Positions 52,608-61,607 of a stretch of 64,000 nucleotides of DNA are shown here, one piece after another. The position numbers and the translations under genes are program-made. The stretch covers positions 298,140 through 362,139 of the forward strand of contig NZ_JALAMO010000005.1 of assembly GCF_026790065.1 (NCBI RefSeq), given 5' to 3'. Within the stretch, counting starts at the first letter, position 1, and each line of letters begins with the position of its first letter. A model generated the notes under the pieces. The model did no database searches and was not told the origin of the DNA. It saw only the letters and a program-made list of their open reading frames with translations. Origin of the DNA: Bacillus sp. N13C7. GTDB taxonomy: Bacteria > Bacillota > Bacilli > Bacillales > Bacillaceae.

Positions 52608-53510
52608 TTAATGTGTTTTGCAAGTTTCGAATAAGTTTTTCTCTTTCAGCACCTTGATTAAGGTTTCACCCATTACTGAAGGTGTCTCTGCAACTTCAAT
52701 GCCGCATGCATTAAGGGTTTTGATTTTTTCATCAGCTGTCCCTTTTCCGCCGGAAATAATGGCCCCGGCATGTCCCATGCGTTTCCCTGGAGGTGCTGTT
52801 TTACCGCCGATAAATCCGACTACAGGTTTTGTCATGTTTGCTTTTACCCACTCTGCTGCTTCCTCTTCGGCAGTACCACCGATTTCGCCAATCATAATGA
52901 CAGCGTGTGTTTCAGGATCTTCGTTAAACGCTTTTAAGACATCAATAAAGTTTGTTCCATTTACAGGATCGCCGCCGATTCCAACAGCTGTAGATTGTCC
53001 TACGCCCGCTTCTGAGAGCTGATGCACCGCTTCGTATGTTAATGTTCCTGAACGCGATACAACGCCTACATGACCCTTTTTATGGATATATCCAGGCATA
53101 ATGCCGATTTTACATTCTTCAGGTGTGATGACACCAGGGCAGTTCGGCCCTATCAATCTCGTTTTCTTGCCTTCCATGAAGCGTTTGACCTTGACCATAT
53201 CCAAAACCGGAATATGCTCAGTGATGCAAATCACGAGATCAAGCTCCGCATCCACCGCTTCCATAATCGCATCTGCTGCAAAAGGCGCCGGCACATATAT
53301 TACAGAGGCGTTAGCGCCAGTTGTTTGAACTGCTTCAGCCACTGTATTAAAGACCGGAACTCCTTCCACTTCAGTTCCGCCTTTTCCAGGTGTTACACCG
53401 CCTACGATATTTGTGCCGTATTCGAGCATCTGCTTCGTATGAAATAAAGCGGTAGAACCTGTAATCCCTTGTACAATAACTCTTGTATCTTTATTAATAA
53501 AAACACTCAT
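52608..53510 (-). CDS. sucD: Succinyl-CoA synthetase alpha subunit
   Basis: TCA-cycle enzyme with SucC: succinyl-CoA to succinate with NTP synthesis. The 300-residue protein has the CoA-binding [14 protein letters not shown]-terminus and the phosphorylated His247 in GHAGAI. It lies 28 bases after sucC. Confidence 0.97.
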   Translation of the reverse strand: MSVFINKDTRVIVQGITGSTALFHTKQMLEYGTNIVGGVTPGKGGTEVEGVPVFNTVAEAVQTTGANASVIYVPAPFAADAIMEAVDAELDLVICITEHIPVLDMVKVKRFMEGKKTRLIGPNCPGVITPEECKIGIMPGYIHKKGHVGVVSRSGTLTYEAVHQLSEAGVGQSTAVGIGGDPVNGTNFIDVLKAFNEDPETHAVIMIGEIGGTAEEEAAEWVKANMTKPVVGFIGGKTAPPGKRMGHAGAIISGGKGTADEKIKTLNACGIEVAETPSVMGETLIKVLKEKNLFETCKTH

Positions 53511-53538
53511 TATCTGGTCCCCTGCCTTTCATTCTTTC

Positions 53539-54696
53539 CTAAACTAAGGATACGATTTTCTGCGCGCCGTCAGCCATTGATTCCGCAGATGTTATGTTTA
53601 ATCCTGATTCACTAAGGATTTTCTTCCCTAGATCCACGTTTGTGCCTTCAAGTCGGACGACCAGCGGCAATGTCAAACCGACTTGTCTTGTCGCTTCAAC
53701 AACCCCTTCTGCGATAACATCACATTTCATAATGCCGCCGAAAATGTTGACAAAAATCCCTTTAACGTTTTGATCAGAAAGAATGATTTTAAATGCTTCC
53801 GTGACTTTTTCTGCGGTTGCACCGCCGCCCACATCAAGGAAGTTGGCCGGTTCTCCTCCATAATGCTTGATAATGTCCATTGTTGACATTGCAAGTCCCG
53901 CACCGTTTACCATACAGCCGATATTTCCATCTAGGGAAATGTAGCTTAAGTCATATTTGGACGCTTCGATTTCTTTCGGATCTTCTTCATCCAAATCTCT
54001 GTACTCCAAAATGTCCTTTTGTCTGTACAACGCGTTGCTGTCAAAATTTAATTTCGCATCAAGCGCCATCACATTTCCGTCGCCTGTTACAACGAGCGGA
54101 TTGATTTCGGCGATTGAGCAGTCTTTCTCAACAAAGGCTTTATATAGTCCAAGCATAAATTTAGCAGCTTTTCCCACAAGCTCCTTTGGAATATTAATTG
54201 CGAATGCGATTTCTCTGGCTTGATAGCCTTGGAGGCCGACAGCCGGATCAATGACAGCTTTTTTGATTTTTTCCGGTGTTTTCTCCGCTACTTCTTCAAT
54301 CTCCGTTCCGCCTTCTTCAGAAGCCATCAGAACGATTCTAGAAGTGGCGCGGTCAAGCACGAGCCCCACATAGTATTCCTTTTTAATATCGCAGCCTTCT
54401 TCAATAAGTAAGCGTTTTATTACTTGGCCGTCCGGACCCGTCTGATGTGTAACGAGGGTCTTTCCTAATAGTTCCTCGGCATACGCTTTCACTTCGTCTA
54501 ATGATTTTGCTATTTTTACCCCACCGGCTTTGCCTCGACCGCCAGCATGAATTTGAGCCTTTACGACATAAACCGAGCTGGATAAGCTCTTTGCTTTCTC
54601 AACTGCTTCATCTGCTGTAAAAGCCACTTTACCTTCAGGAACAGATACCCCATATTTTCTGAGGACTTCTTTTCCCTGGTACTCATGGATATTCAT
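53539..54696 (-). CDS. sucC: Succinyl-CoA synthetase beta subunit
   Basis: ATP-grasp subunit that binds nucleotide and succinate. The 385-residue protein begins [17 protein letters not shown], has the ATP-grasp loop [16 protein letters not shown] and [12 protein letters not shown] at 54696 follows AGGAGG; an in-frame start 17 codons upstream is not supported. Confidence 0.97.
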   Translation of the reverse strand: MNIHEYQGKEVLRKYGVSVPEGKVAFTADEAVEKAKSLSSSVYVVKAQIHAGGRGKAGGVKIAKSLDEVKAYAEELLGKTLVTHQTGPDGQVIKRLLIEEGCDIKKEYYVGLVLDRATSRIVLMASEEGGTEIEEVAEKTPEKIKKAVIDPAVGLQGYQAREIAFAINIPKELVGKAAKFMLGLYKAFVEKDCSIAEINPLVVTGDGNVMALDAKLNFDSNALYRQKDILEYRDLDEEDPKEIEASKYDLSYISLDGNIGCMVNGAGLAMSTMDIIKHYGGEPANFLDVGGGATAEKVTEAFKIILSDQNVKGIFVNIFGGIMKCDVIAEGVVEATRQVGLTLPLVVRLEGTNVDLGKKILSESGLNITSAESMADGAQKIVSLV

Positions 54697-54732
54697 TTCC
54701 CATCCTCCTAACTTATGTAACAAAACTAAAAT

Positions 54733-54746
54733 AGACTGCGCTTTCA
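54733..54746 (-). promoter_or_regulatory. cre-like site at the sucC promoter
   Basis: Minus strand TGAAAGCGCAGTCT, which agrees with the CcpA-site consensus TGWAANCGNTNWCA except near the right half. It overlaps the downstream end of the -10 region. CcpA repression of sucCD has been reported in B. subtilis; assigning it to this site is an inference. Confidence 0.45.
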
Positions 54747-54775
54747 TTCTATAATAATACTGGAAGAATTGTCTA
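54746..54775 (-). promoter_or_regulatory. Candidate sigma-A promoter of sucCD
   Basis: Minus strand: -35 TAGACA (54770-54775), 18-base spacer, -10 TAGAAT (54746-54751). An alternative -10 TATAGA has a 16-base spacer. About 50 bases before sucC. The rest of the 173-base gap is A/T-rich with no clear terminator for ylqH. Confidence 0.55.
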
Positions 54776-54869
54776 GAGTTCGATGCAAAATCTTAAAATC
54801 CTTCTAAACATTCAAACTTTTATTTTATTAAAAACATAAATTTCAAACAGAGAATGGAGAATATTTTAG

Positions 54870-55151
54870 TTATTTTTTGTTTTTTACACTCTCGTCCAAC
54901 CGGTAAATAAACGAAAAAATTTCGGCTACCGTTTCATAAAGGGCTTCCGGAATTTGATCATCTACAGTCAAATGGCGCATTAATTCGACAAGGGTCCGAT
55001 CTTCTTGAATCGGAACCCCTGCTTTTTTCGCTTCTTTGATAATATTGTCGGCTACATGGCCCTTTCCTGTCGCAATCACTCTCGGCGCCTTGTCTTTTCG
55101 TTCGTCATAATGGAGGGCTACAGCTTTTCTAATCGGCGTCTGTTCTTTCAT
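54870..55151 (-). CDS. ylqH: YlqH, isolated FlhB-type C-terminal domain
   Basis: A 93-residue protein that aligns by eye with the cytoplasmic part of FlhB after its NPTH cleavage site: RKAVALHYDE matches HYAIALKYDE, APRVIATGKGHVADNI matches APYIVAKGVDHLALKI, and the end EIFSFIYRLDE matches EILAYVYKTKQ. It has no membrane segments and no NPTH, so it resembles the already cleaved FlhB fragment. Its function is unknown; Helicobacter FlhX is a comparable free domain. It overlaps ylqG by four bases (ATGA). Confidence 0.88.
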   Translation of the reverse strand: MKEQTPIRKAVALHYDERKDKAPRVIATGKGHVADNIIKEAKKAGVPIQEDRTLVELMRHLTVDDQIPEALYETVAEIFSFIYRLDESVKNKK

Positions 55152-56875
55152 ACTTTCACATCCACTTCCTGATTGCTGATGCTTGTTATATATTGATCGA
55201 TTGCAGCCTTTTCTTCAGTTAGACTCCTTTTTTTAGCTTTTACTCCTGAAAGGCTGTATCCCATTTCCTTGAGACCCTGTTTTAGCGCGGGCACCATCGG
55301 ATCAATCGCAGCCTGAAGCTCGAAATCAGTCTCAATTGTAATGGTCATGACTTTTTGCTGTATCAAGCAATCAACAACCGTTTCTTTTAACGTATCCAGC
55401 TGCAGCAAAAACAAAAGGCGGCAATGGGAAGGATCAAGCTTTCCATCCGCTTCTTTCTTTCCTTTAAAAAGAACAGTCATGTCCTGAACTCCAGACTTCG
55501 AAAACAGCGGAAACGACATCACAATTTGGCTGTGTGACGGATGGTCCTGCTGCATAAAAAGCTGGCCGTTTAATTTATGAAAGAGCTGGTCGGCTTCCTG
55601 TTTGACAGGATCTGCTACATCATGCGACGCTCTTGCGGCATGAAGGGCCAGCTTGATGGATTGTATATCGTCAGGTGTGACTGAGCTTCCTTGTTCAAAC
55701 GCTTTAATGAATGCAAGCTCGTCCCTTGCACCGATTGCCATTTTCACTTTGGATAAGAAAGAAAGAACATCTGCTTTATCGGCCAAACTAGGTGCCGTCT
55801 GCTGAACAGCTTTTAAAAAGACTTCAGCTTCCTGATCTGTTACATGTGCCGCCTGTAGAATTGCTGAAGTAACAGGTGACTTACGGTTACCCGACGAGGC
55901 AGCCGCTTTAATCCAATTTGCTGCTTCTTTTACAATGTCAAGACTGTTTTTTTCAGCAGATTCCGTCAGCTTTGTCAGCAGCTGGCTAGCTTCTTTGATT
56001 GAAATGTCTGGTGAAGTTTTAACAGGCTCTTTCTGGCTTCTCTGTTCCGCCGTGTGGTTTACAGGCGGCAAATTGGCCTCTCTAGGGGAGCCGGCTGGTG
56101 CGCTAAGCTCCTTGTTTCCAACTGTATTGCCTAAAGAAGATGCTTTGTTATTGTCCGTTAGAGAGCTGAGCTTATCAATCAGACGTTCTGCATGGACATC
56201 GATCTCACTATTAAGAAGTACCGTAACAGCTTCCTTTAGCTTTGCCATCATTTGGCTCTGCTGAGGGCTTTGATTGATTGCCTGAAGCAGCTGGGATACG
56301 TGCTGATGCAGAGGAACAGGCGATTTTACAGCATGAACACCGCTCAAAACCTCGGGGTGAATGGGAAGGTCACGCTTCAAAGCGAACAGAACCGTTTCAA
56401 TCGCTTTTTTTGTGTCTTGTGCAGGCAGCGTATCCATCCAGCGGACAGCTGTTTTGATATCATTTTCTGTTACGGGTGATTTGCTCTTCAGCATTGCTTC
56501 TGTCATCATGAGAGCCGTATTTGACGGTCTCAATGATATGGCATGTAAAAGCTTGCCAGCTGCATCCTGAATGGTTTTCGGATTTTGGTCAAAGCTTTGA
56601 ACGACCTGAAGACGTCCTATCTGTTCTGCCGTATTTTTTTCGTAGGAAAACCAATAATATGCCTGAGGACGAAGCTGGGTTTCAAGTTTTCCCTGAACAG
56701 TTTGATTGCCGACTTGGATCAGCGCATGCTGGTCCCCTAATAAACGAAGCACTTTTCCTAAAAGGAGACGCTTCTTCCCATTTAACGCATCGCTGACATT
56801 TGCTGTTTCCTGCGGGACTGCTGTATTTCCAAAAAGGTGCTGCAGCGCCTTTTGCACATCATTTCGTATATTCAT
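55148..56875 (-). CDS. ylqG: YlqG, FliK-like protein of unknown function
   Basis: A 575-residue protein with no signal or membrane segment. The N-terminal half is helical and low in conserved motifs, with a Ser/Pro/Glu-rich linker (about 255-290). The last 130 residues (beta segments around FKGKKEADG and LLFLLQLDTLKE, then a long helix, then MGYSLSGVKAKK) have the pattern of the FliK C-terminal domain. Pairing with the FlhB-like YlqH supports a FliK-like reading. Function is not established. It starts 30 bases after rnhB; GGAGG is 13 bases from ATG, a long spacing. Confidence 0.8.
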   Translation of the reverse strand: MNIRNDVQKALQHLFGNTAVPQETANVSDALNGKKRLLLGKVLRLLGDQHALIQVGNQTVQGKLETQLRPQAYYWFSYEKNTAEQIGRLQVVQSFDQNPKTIQDAAGKLLHAISLRPSNTALMMTEAMLKSKSPVTENDIKTAVRWMDTLPAQDTKKAIETVLFALKRDLPIHPEVLSGVHAVKSPVPLHQHVSQLLQAINQSPQQSQMMAKLKEAVTVLLNSEIDVHAERLIDKLSSLTDNNKASSLGNTVGNKELSAPAGSPREANLPPVNHTAEQRSQKEPVKTSPDISIKEASQLLTKLTESAEKNSLDIVKEAANWIKAAASSGNRKSPVTSAILQAAHVTDQEAEVFLKAVQQTAPSLADKADVLSFLSKVKMAIGARDELAFIKAFEQGSSVTPDDIQSIKLALHAARASHDVADPVKQEADQLFHKLNGQLFMQQDHPSHSQIVMSFPLFSKSGVQDMTVLFKGKKEADGKLDPSHCRLLFLLQLDTLKETVVDCLIQQKVMTITIETDFELQAAIDPMVPALKQGLKEMGYSLSGVKAKKRSLTEEKAAIDQYITSISNQEVDVKV

Positions 56876-56905
56876 TTAAAAAAAGGTGCCTCCTTGTCCA
56901 TTGGT

Positions 56906-57673
56906 TTATCTGAAAGTTTGAACAGGAGCGAAAGTTTTGCGGTGCAATTCAGTTGGGCCGTATGCAGCGAGAGCTTCGAGATGCTCTTTTGTCCCATAGC
57001 CTTTATTTTTTTCAAACCCATACATCGGATATGTTTTGGCATAGGCGCTCATCATTCGGTCCCTCGTTACTTTCGCAATACACGCACCTGCCGCAATTGA
57101 CACGCTTTTGGCATCACCTTTTATAATGGATGACTGAGCCGTGTCGAGCGGCAGCGTCATTGCGTCAATAAGCAAATAATCAGGTGTTTCTGACATATCG
57201 TGTATCGCTTTCATCATTGCCATCTTTGAAGCTTCATATATATTGATTTCATCAATCACAGAGGCTTCTACAATTCCTATTCCGACCGCTAATGCTTCCT
57301 TCATAATAAGCTCGTAGTATTCCTCACGCTTTTTTTCTGAAAGCTTTTTGGAGTCTGTCAGCCCAAGGATTTCACATTCCTCTGGAAGGATGACTGCGCT
57401 GGCGACAACGGGTCCTGCCAATGGCCCCCGGCCGACCTCGTCAACACCTGCAATCAAGCGAAATCCTTTGTTTCTTGCCAGCCTTTCATAGGAAGTCATG
57501 CTCACCCATTGTTCCTTCAGCGCTTTTTCTTTCGCCTGCTTTTTAAGCCACTGCTCTACAAGCGTTTGAACGCTTTTTCTCGGGTCTTTTTCGCATTGGG
57601 CAATAAAAGGGTCTTGTTCATCTTTCACTTCCTGCAAACGGTCTTTAATGTCCTTTACGGTTAATGTATTCAC
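56906..57673 (-). CDS. rnhB: Ribonuclease HII
   Basis: Removes ribonucleotides and RNA primers from DNA. The 255-residue protein has catalytic D78/E79 (GVDEVGRG), D170 (LLIDAMTLP) and D188 (KGDAKS), plus an N-terminal helical extension typical of Bacillus. The start is GTG at 57671-57673 after AAGGAG. It follows rbgA by 69 bases, with a terminator-like hairpin between. Confidence 0.96.
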   Translation of the reverse strand: MNTLTVKDIKDRLQEVKDEQDPFIAQCEKDPRKSVQTLVEQWLKKQAKEKALKEQWVSMTSYERLARNKGFRLIAGVDEVGRGPLAGPVVASAVILPEECEILGLTDSKKLSEKKREEYYELIMKEALAVGIGIVEASVIDEINIYEASKMAMMKAIHDMSETPDYLLIDAMTLPLDTAQSSIIKGDAKSVSIAAGACIAKVTRDRMMSAYAKTYPMYGFEKNKGYGTKEHLEALAAYGPTELHRKTFAPVQTFR

Positions 57674-57712
57674 TTTCTCTTCTCCTTACTGTATGTATCG
57701 GTTCGGCCAGGA

Positions 57713-57744
57713 AAAAATAAAGACCCGCATTTCTGCGCGCCTTT
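57713..57744 (-). terminator. Terminator after rbgA
   Basis: Minus strand: AAAGGCGCGCA, loop GAAA, TGCGGGTCTTT, then AUUUUUU. One mismatch and one G-U in an 11-bp stem. It begins at the rbgA stop codon and probably limits read-through into rnhB. Confidence 0.75.
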
Positions 57745-58591
57745 ACATAGTTGGCTGTTCAAATGACAGCCTGCCGAACTTTTCAGTGCGGATATCGCGA
57801 ATGATGACTTCAGTCGTCTTATCGTAGTTAATGAGACCTCCGCTCATGAGACAGCCGCGCTTTTCACCTATTGCATCAAACAGCTCCGCAATGTCCTCTG
57901 GGATCTCATCAAGGCCGTAGCGCTCTTTAAGCCGTTCAGGATAGTGTTCTTCAAGAAAACGAAGGCCAAACACCGCCACGTCCTGCAAATTGATAATTGA
58001 ATCTTTAATAGCACCGGTGACTGCCAGTCTCAAGCCGACTAGCTCGTCCTCAAATTTAGGCCATAAAATCCCCGGTGTATCTAAGAGCTCTAATTCCTTT
58101 CCGACTTTCACCCACTGCTGAGATGTTGTAATACCAGGTCTGTCTCCTGTTTTTGCTATATTTTTCTTTGCAAGCCGATTAATGAGCGTTGACTTTCCAA
58201 CGTTCGGAATGCCGATGATCAAAGCGCGAATTGCTCTCGGCTTCACACCTTTTGCCCGCATCCGGTCAAATTTTTCTTGGAGGATCTCTTTTGACGCCGG
58301 CACAATTTGATTTAAGCCTTGTCCGTTTACAGAGTTAATGGACAGAGAGCGGATCCCCTGGTTCTCAAAGTGCTCTTTCCACTGCTGTGTAACTGCCGCA
58401 TCTGCTTTGTCGGCCTTGTTTAGCAGCATAATTCGCGGCTTATTTTTTAGAATGTCTTCAATCATTGGGTTTCTTGATGACATTGGGATTCTGGCATCTA
58501 CCAATTCATATACAATATCAATTAATTTTAATTTTTCGGTTACTTCTCTTCTTGCCTTCGCCATATGGCCTGGGAACCATTGGATTGTCAT
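57743..58591 (-). CDS. rbgA: Ribosome biogenesis GTPase RbgA
   Basis: Essential GTPase (formerly YlqF) needed for late 50S assembly. It is circularly permuted: G4 NKAD (58-61) comes before G1 GIPNVGKS (127-134) and G3 DTPG (171-174). A C-terminal helical domain follows. ATG at 58591 gives 282 residues, nine bases after AAGGCGGTG; the open frame runs 48 codons upstream, but the predicted promoter lies inside that extension, which rules it out. Confidence 0.96.
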
Positions 58592-58649
58592 GTGACCGAA
58601 CACCGCCTTTATCTCTTCAGTATGCAAGATTCTTTGTTGCCCTTTATGT

Positions 58650-58678
58650 ATTTTACGATGCCTGTCCGGCATTTTCAA
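58650..58678 (-). promoter_or_regulatory. Sigma-A promoter of rbgA with dyad spacer
   Basis: Minus strand: -35 TTGAAA (58673-58678), 17-base spacer, -10 TAAAAT (58650-58655). The spacer contains ATGCC-5-GGCAT (58658-58672), a perfect short inverted repeat. The promoter lies right after the rplS terminator. Confidence 0.7.
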
Positions 58679-58685
58679 ATTCTGT

Positions 58686-58722
58686 ATAAAAAAAGAGCTT
58701 GTTACAGGTAACAAGCTCTTTT
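58686..58722 (-). terminator. Strong terminator after rplS
   Basis: Minus strand: AAAAGAGCTTGTTAC, 2-base centre, GTAACAAGCTCTTTT, then UUUUAUA. A 15-bp perfect stem 13 bases past the rplS stop. Confidence 0.92.
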
Positions 58723-58734
58723 CGTTCGTTATCA

Positions 58735-59179
<445 letters not shown>

Positions 59180-59185
59180 AATAGT

Positions 59186-59214
59186 ATCTTATCACAATTT
59201 CATAGCCTGTGCAA
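59186..59214 (-). promoter_or_regulatory. Sigma-A promoter of rplS
   Basis: Minus strand: -35 TTGCAC (59209-59214), 17-base spacer, extended -10 TGATAAGAT (hexamer 59186-59191). It lies directly after the trmD stop. The predicted start is near 59179. Confidence 0.75.
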
Positions 59215-59220
59215 TAAAAT

Positions 59221-59952
59221 CTATTCTTTTTCCCATTCAGAAATCCATTTTCTTTGCTGCTCTGTAAGGGGGTAGTCTTTTAAAAGATCCGGGCGTCTTA
59301 AATAGGTCCTTCTGATCGATTCTTTACTCCGCCATTCTTTGATTTTTGCATGGTTTCCTGACAGGAGTGTTTCAGGCACTTTTAAACCTTTGTAATCTGC
59401 CGGTCTTGTATAATGCGGGTGCTCTAAGAGGCCGGTGCTGAATGAATCCTCAATATGAGAAGCTTCTTTGCCCAGCACACCCGGAAGCAGTCTGACGACA
59501 CTGTCTGCAATCATCATTGCAGGAAGCTCACCGCCCGTCAGGACAAAATCACCAATGGATATTTCATCTGTCACCAGATGCTCGCGAATGCGTTCATCAT
59601 AGCCTTCATAGTGGCCGCAAATAAACAGCAAATGCTCTTCCTTTGCTAATTGTTCAGCTTTTTTTTGGGTAAAACGCTCACCTTGCGGACAGACGAGGAT
59701 AATACGCGGAGGAGCAGCTGCCTTTGATGTCAGGTCCTCGACGGCGTCAAAAACAGGCTGAGGCTTGAGAACCATGCCTGCGCCGCCGCCATAAGGGTAA
59801 TCATCAACAGTATTATGCTTGTTATCAGAATACTCCCGGAAATTTACGACCTGAAACTGCACCGCCTCTTTTTCCTGGGCTTTTTGGAGAATGGATGAGC
59901 CGAGCACGCCTTCAAACATTTCGGGAAACAGCGTCAAAAAGTCGATTTTCAT
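59221..59952 (-). CDS. trmD: tRNA (guanine-37-N1)-methyltransferase TrmD
   Basis: SAM-dependent enzyme that methylates G37 and prevents frameshifting. The 243-residue SPOUT protein has the trefoil-knot region with [15 protein letters not shown] and VRLLPGVLG near the middle. It overlaps rimM by four bases (ATGA). Confidence 0.97.
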   Translation of the reverse strand: MKIDFLTLFPEMFEGVLGSSILQKAQEKEAVQFQVVNFREYSDNKHNTVDDYPYGGGAGMVLKPQPVFDAVEDLTSKAAAPPRIILVCPQGERFTQKKAEQLAKEEHLLFICGHYEGYDERIREHLVTDEISIGDFVLTGGELPAMMIADSVVRLLPGVLGKEASHIEDSFSTGLLEHPHYTRPADYKGLKVPETLLSGNHAKIKEWRSKESIRRTYLRRPDLLKDYPLTEQQRKWISEWEKE

Positions 59953-60473
59953 TCGTCTATTAATCCTTCCATAAGTTCAATCTCAATTTTCTTTTCGCTG
60001 ACATCGATATGTTTGACCACTGATTCAATATAAGGAATGAGTGCATCTTTTTTCCCTTTTCGCCCGATAACCCAAACGTCATTAGCCCCAGGCGTCAAAA
60101 TTTCTTTGACCTTTCCAATGAGTTCACCGTCTTCGGTAAATACTTCGCACCCTATGATTTCGTGGAAATAAAATTCTCCCTCATTCAGCTCTCCTAAATC
60201 TTCTTCAGGCACTTTAATGATTGCGTTTTTAAGTTCCTCTGCTTCATTCAGGCTTTGTCTTTCTTGAAACTGCAGCAGGTGAAATTGCTTATGCAGTCTG
60301 TGCGTGTTTACTGTTACTTCTACTGGTTCGTTACGTCCGTCCATAAACAAATACAGCTTGTTGCCCGGCTTGTACCGTTCTTCCGCAAAATCTGTTTTCG
60401 AAATCACCCGCACCTCGCCTTTAATCCCGTGGGTGTTTACGATTTTACCTACATTAAACCATCGCTTTGTCAT
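59949..60473 (-). CDS. rimM: 16S rRNA processing protein RimM
   Basis: 30S assembly factor that binds S19. The 174-residue protein has an N-terminal RimM barrel ([16 protein letters not shown]) and a C-terminal PRC barrel (about 95-170). ATG at 60473 follows AGAGGTG. It lies four bases after ylqD. Confidence 0.96.
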   Translation of the reverse strand: MTKRWFNVGKIVNTHGIKGEVRVISKTDFAEERYKPGNKLYLFMDGRNEPVEVTVNTHRLHKQFHLLQFQERQSLNEAEELKNAIIKVPEEDLGELNEGEFYFHEIIGCEVFTEDGELIGKVKEILTPGANDVWVIGRKGKKDALIPYIESVVKHIDVSEKKIEIELMEGLIDE

Positions 60474-60477
60474 ATGA

Positions 60478-60864
60478 TCACCTCTGGCGAATTTCAATTA
60501 CTTTTCCGTCTTTTATGACGATGGTGTTTGCTGCTGTTTTCTCATGCCAGTCATCCCCGGCTTCGATTGTCAGCAGCGCATCGACTTCCTTTTCTTTCAT
60601 CTCACTGCCAAGCGGCAATGTATGTACTTGAGCAATTTGAAAATCGATGATTTTTATATTATCTTTTCGCTTTTCTATTGCCTTTTTAAATTGTTCAATC
60701 ATATCTGGGTTTTGCTGTTCTTTCTCATGTTTTCTAAGCTGAAAATAGAGCTGGCTGCATTCTCGTTCAAGCATTTGTTTCTTTTCGGCAAAAGAAGCTA
60801 AAAGCTTTTCTTTGCTGTGCTCGGTTAAGACTTGCATAACGGCTACACGGTGAATAATTTGCAT
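60478..60864 (-). CDS. ylqD: YlqD family protein of unknown function
   Basis: A 128-residue protein with a long central coiled coil (about 15-75, rich in Glu/Lys/Gln) and a short C-terminal beta domain ([13 protein letters not shown]). No enzyme motif is visible. It is found in the rpsP-trmD cluster of Bacillus, so a link to ribosome maturation is possible but unproven. A GTG codon just upstream could also start it. A terminator separates it from khpA. Confidence 0.88.
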   Translation of the reverse strand: MQIIHRVAVMQVLTEHSKEKLLASFAEKKQMLERECSQLYFQLRKHEKEQQNPDMIEQFKKAIEKRKDNIKIIDFQIAQVHTLPLGSEMKEKEVDALLTIEAGDDWHEKTAANTIVIKDGKVIEIRQR

Positions 60865-60952
60865 CACACCAAGCTCCCTGCTTTTAAAACTTTTTTGGCC
60901 CAGGCTTTTCTATTTTGCCTAAGCTTCTATCAGTTTACCCTTTTTTTGCGTG

Positions 60953-60984
60953 TAAAAAAAGGGGAGGTGCCGGCCCTCTCCCTT
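60953..60984 (-). terminator. Terminator between khpA and ylqD
   Basis: Minus strand: AAAAGGGAG, G-C rich loop, CTCCCCTTTT, then more U, with one bulged C. It lies directly after the khpA stop and would reduce expression of ylqD-rimM-trmD. Confidence 0.8.
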
Positions 60985-61229
60985 TTAGTCAAATATCTCA
61001 AATTGAACTTTCTTAGAAGACTGTGCGCCAGCTGCAAATACAGCTGTTCGAATCGCTTTTGCAGTCCGGCCTTGCTTTCCGATAACTTTACCGGTATCTG
61101 ACTTATGGACAGATAAGCGCAGCGCAATCTTTTGATCGGTTTCTTCTCTTATGACGCGAATGTCATCTGGATGATCAACAAGCGGCGTCACAATTTGGAC
61201 AATCAAATCTTCCAAGTGTTGATCAGTCA

Positions 61230-61230
<1 letters not shown>
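60985..61230 (-). CDS. khpA: KH-domain RNA-binding protein KhpA (YlqC)
   Basis: A single KH domain of 81 residues with the GxxG loop in VIGKQGRTAKAIR. In Firmicutes KhpA pairs with KhpB (Jag) and affects cell elongation and RNA. The start overlaps the rpsP stop by one base (TAATG). Confidence 0.94.
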
Positions 61231-61526
<296 letters not shown>

Positions 61527-61539
61527 TCAACAAGATAGT

Positions 61540-61568
61540 ATATTAACAATGATAAAAGTGTTTGTAAA
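61540..61568 (-). promoter_or_regulatory. Sigma-A promoter of rpsP
   Basis: Minus strand: -35 TTTACA (61563-61568), 17-base spacer, extended -10 TGTTAATAT (hexamer 61540-61545). About 38 bases before rpsP. Confidence 0.75.
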
Positions 61569-61607
61569 GTGTTTTTTCTTAACAACGGTTTTATCATGTA
61601 TAACCGA

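Noticed and set aside
54696..54747. An N-terminally longer SucC (402 residues)
   Set aside because: The extra 17 codons overlap the promoter region and lack a ribosome site; ATG at 54696 has AGGAGG.
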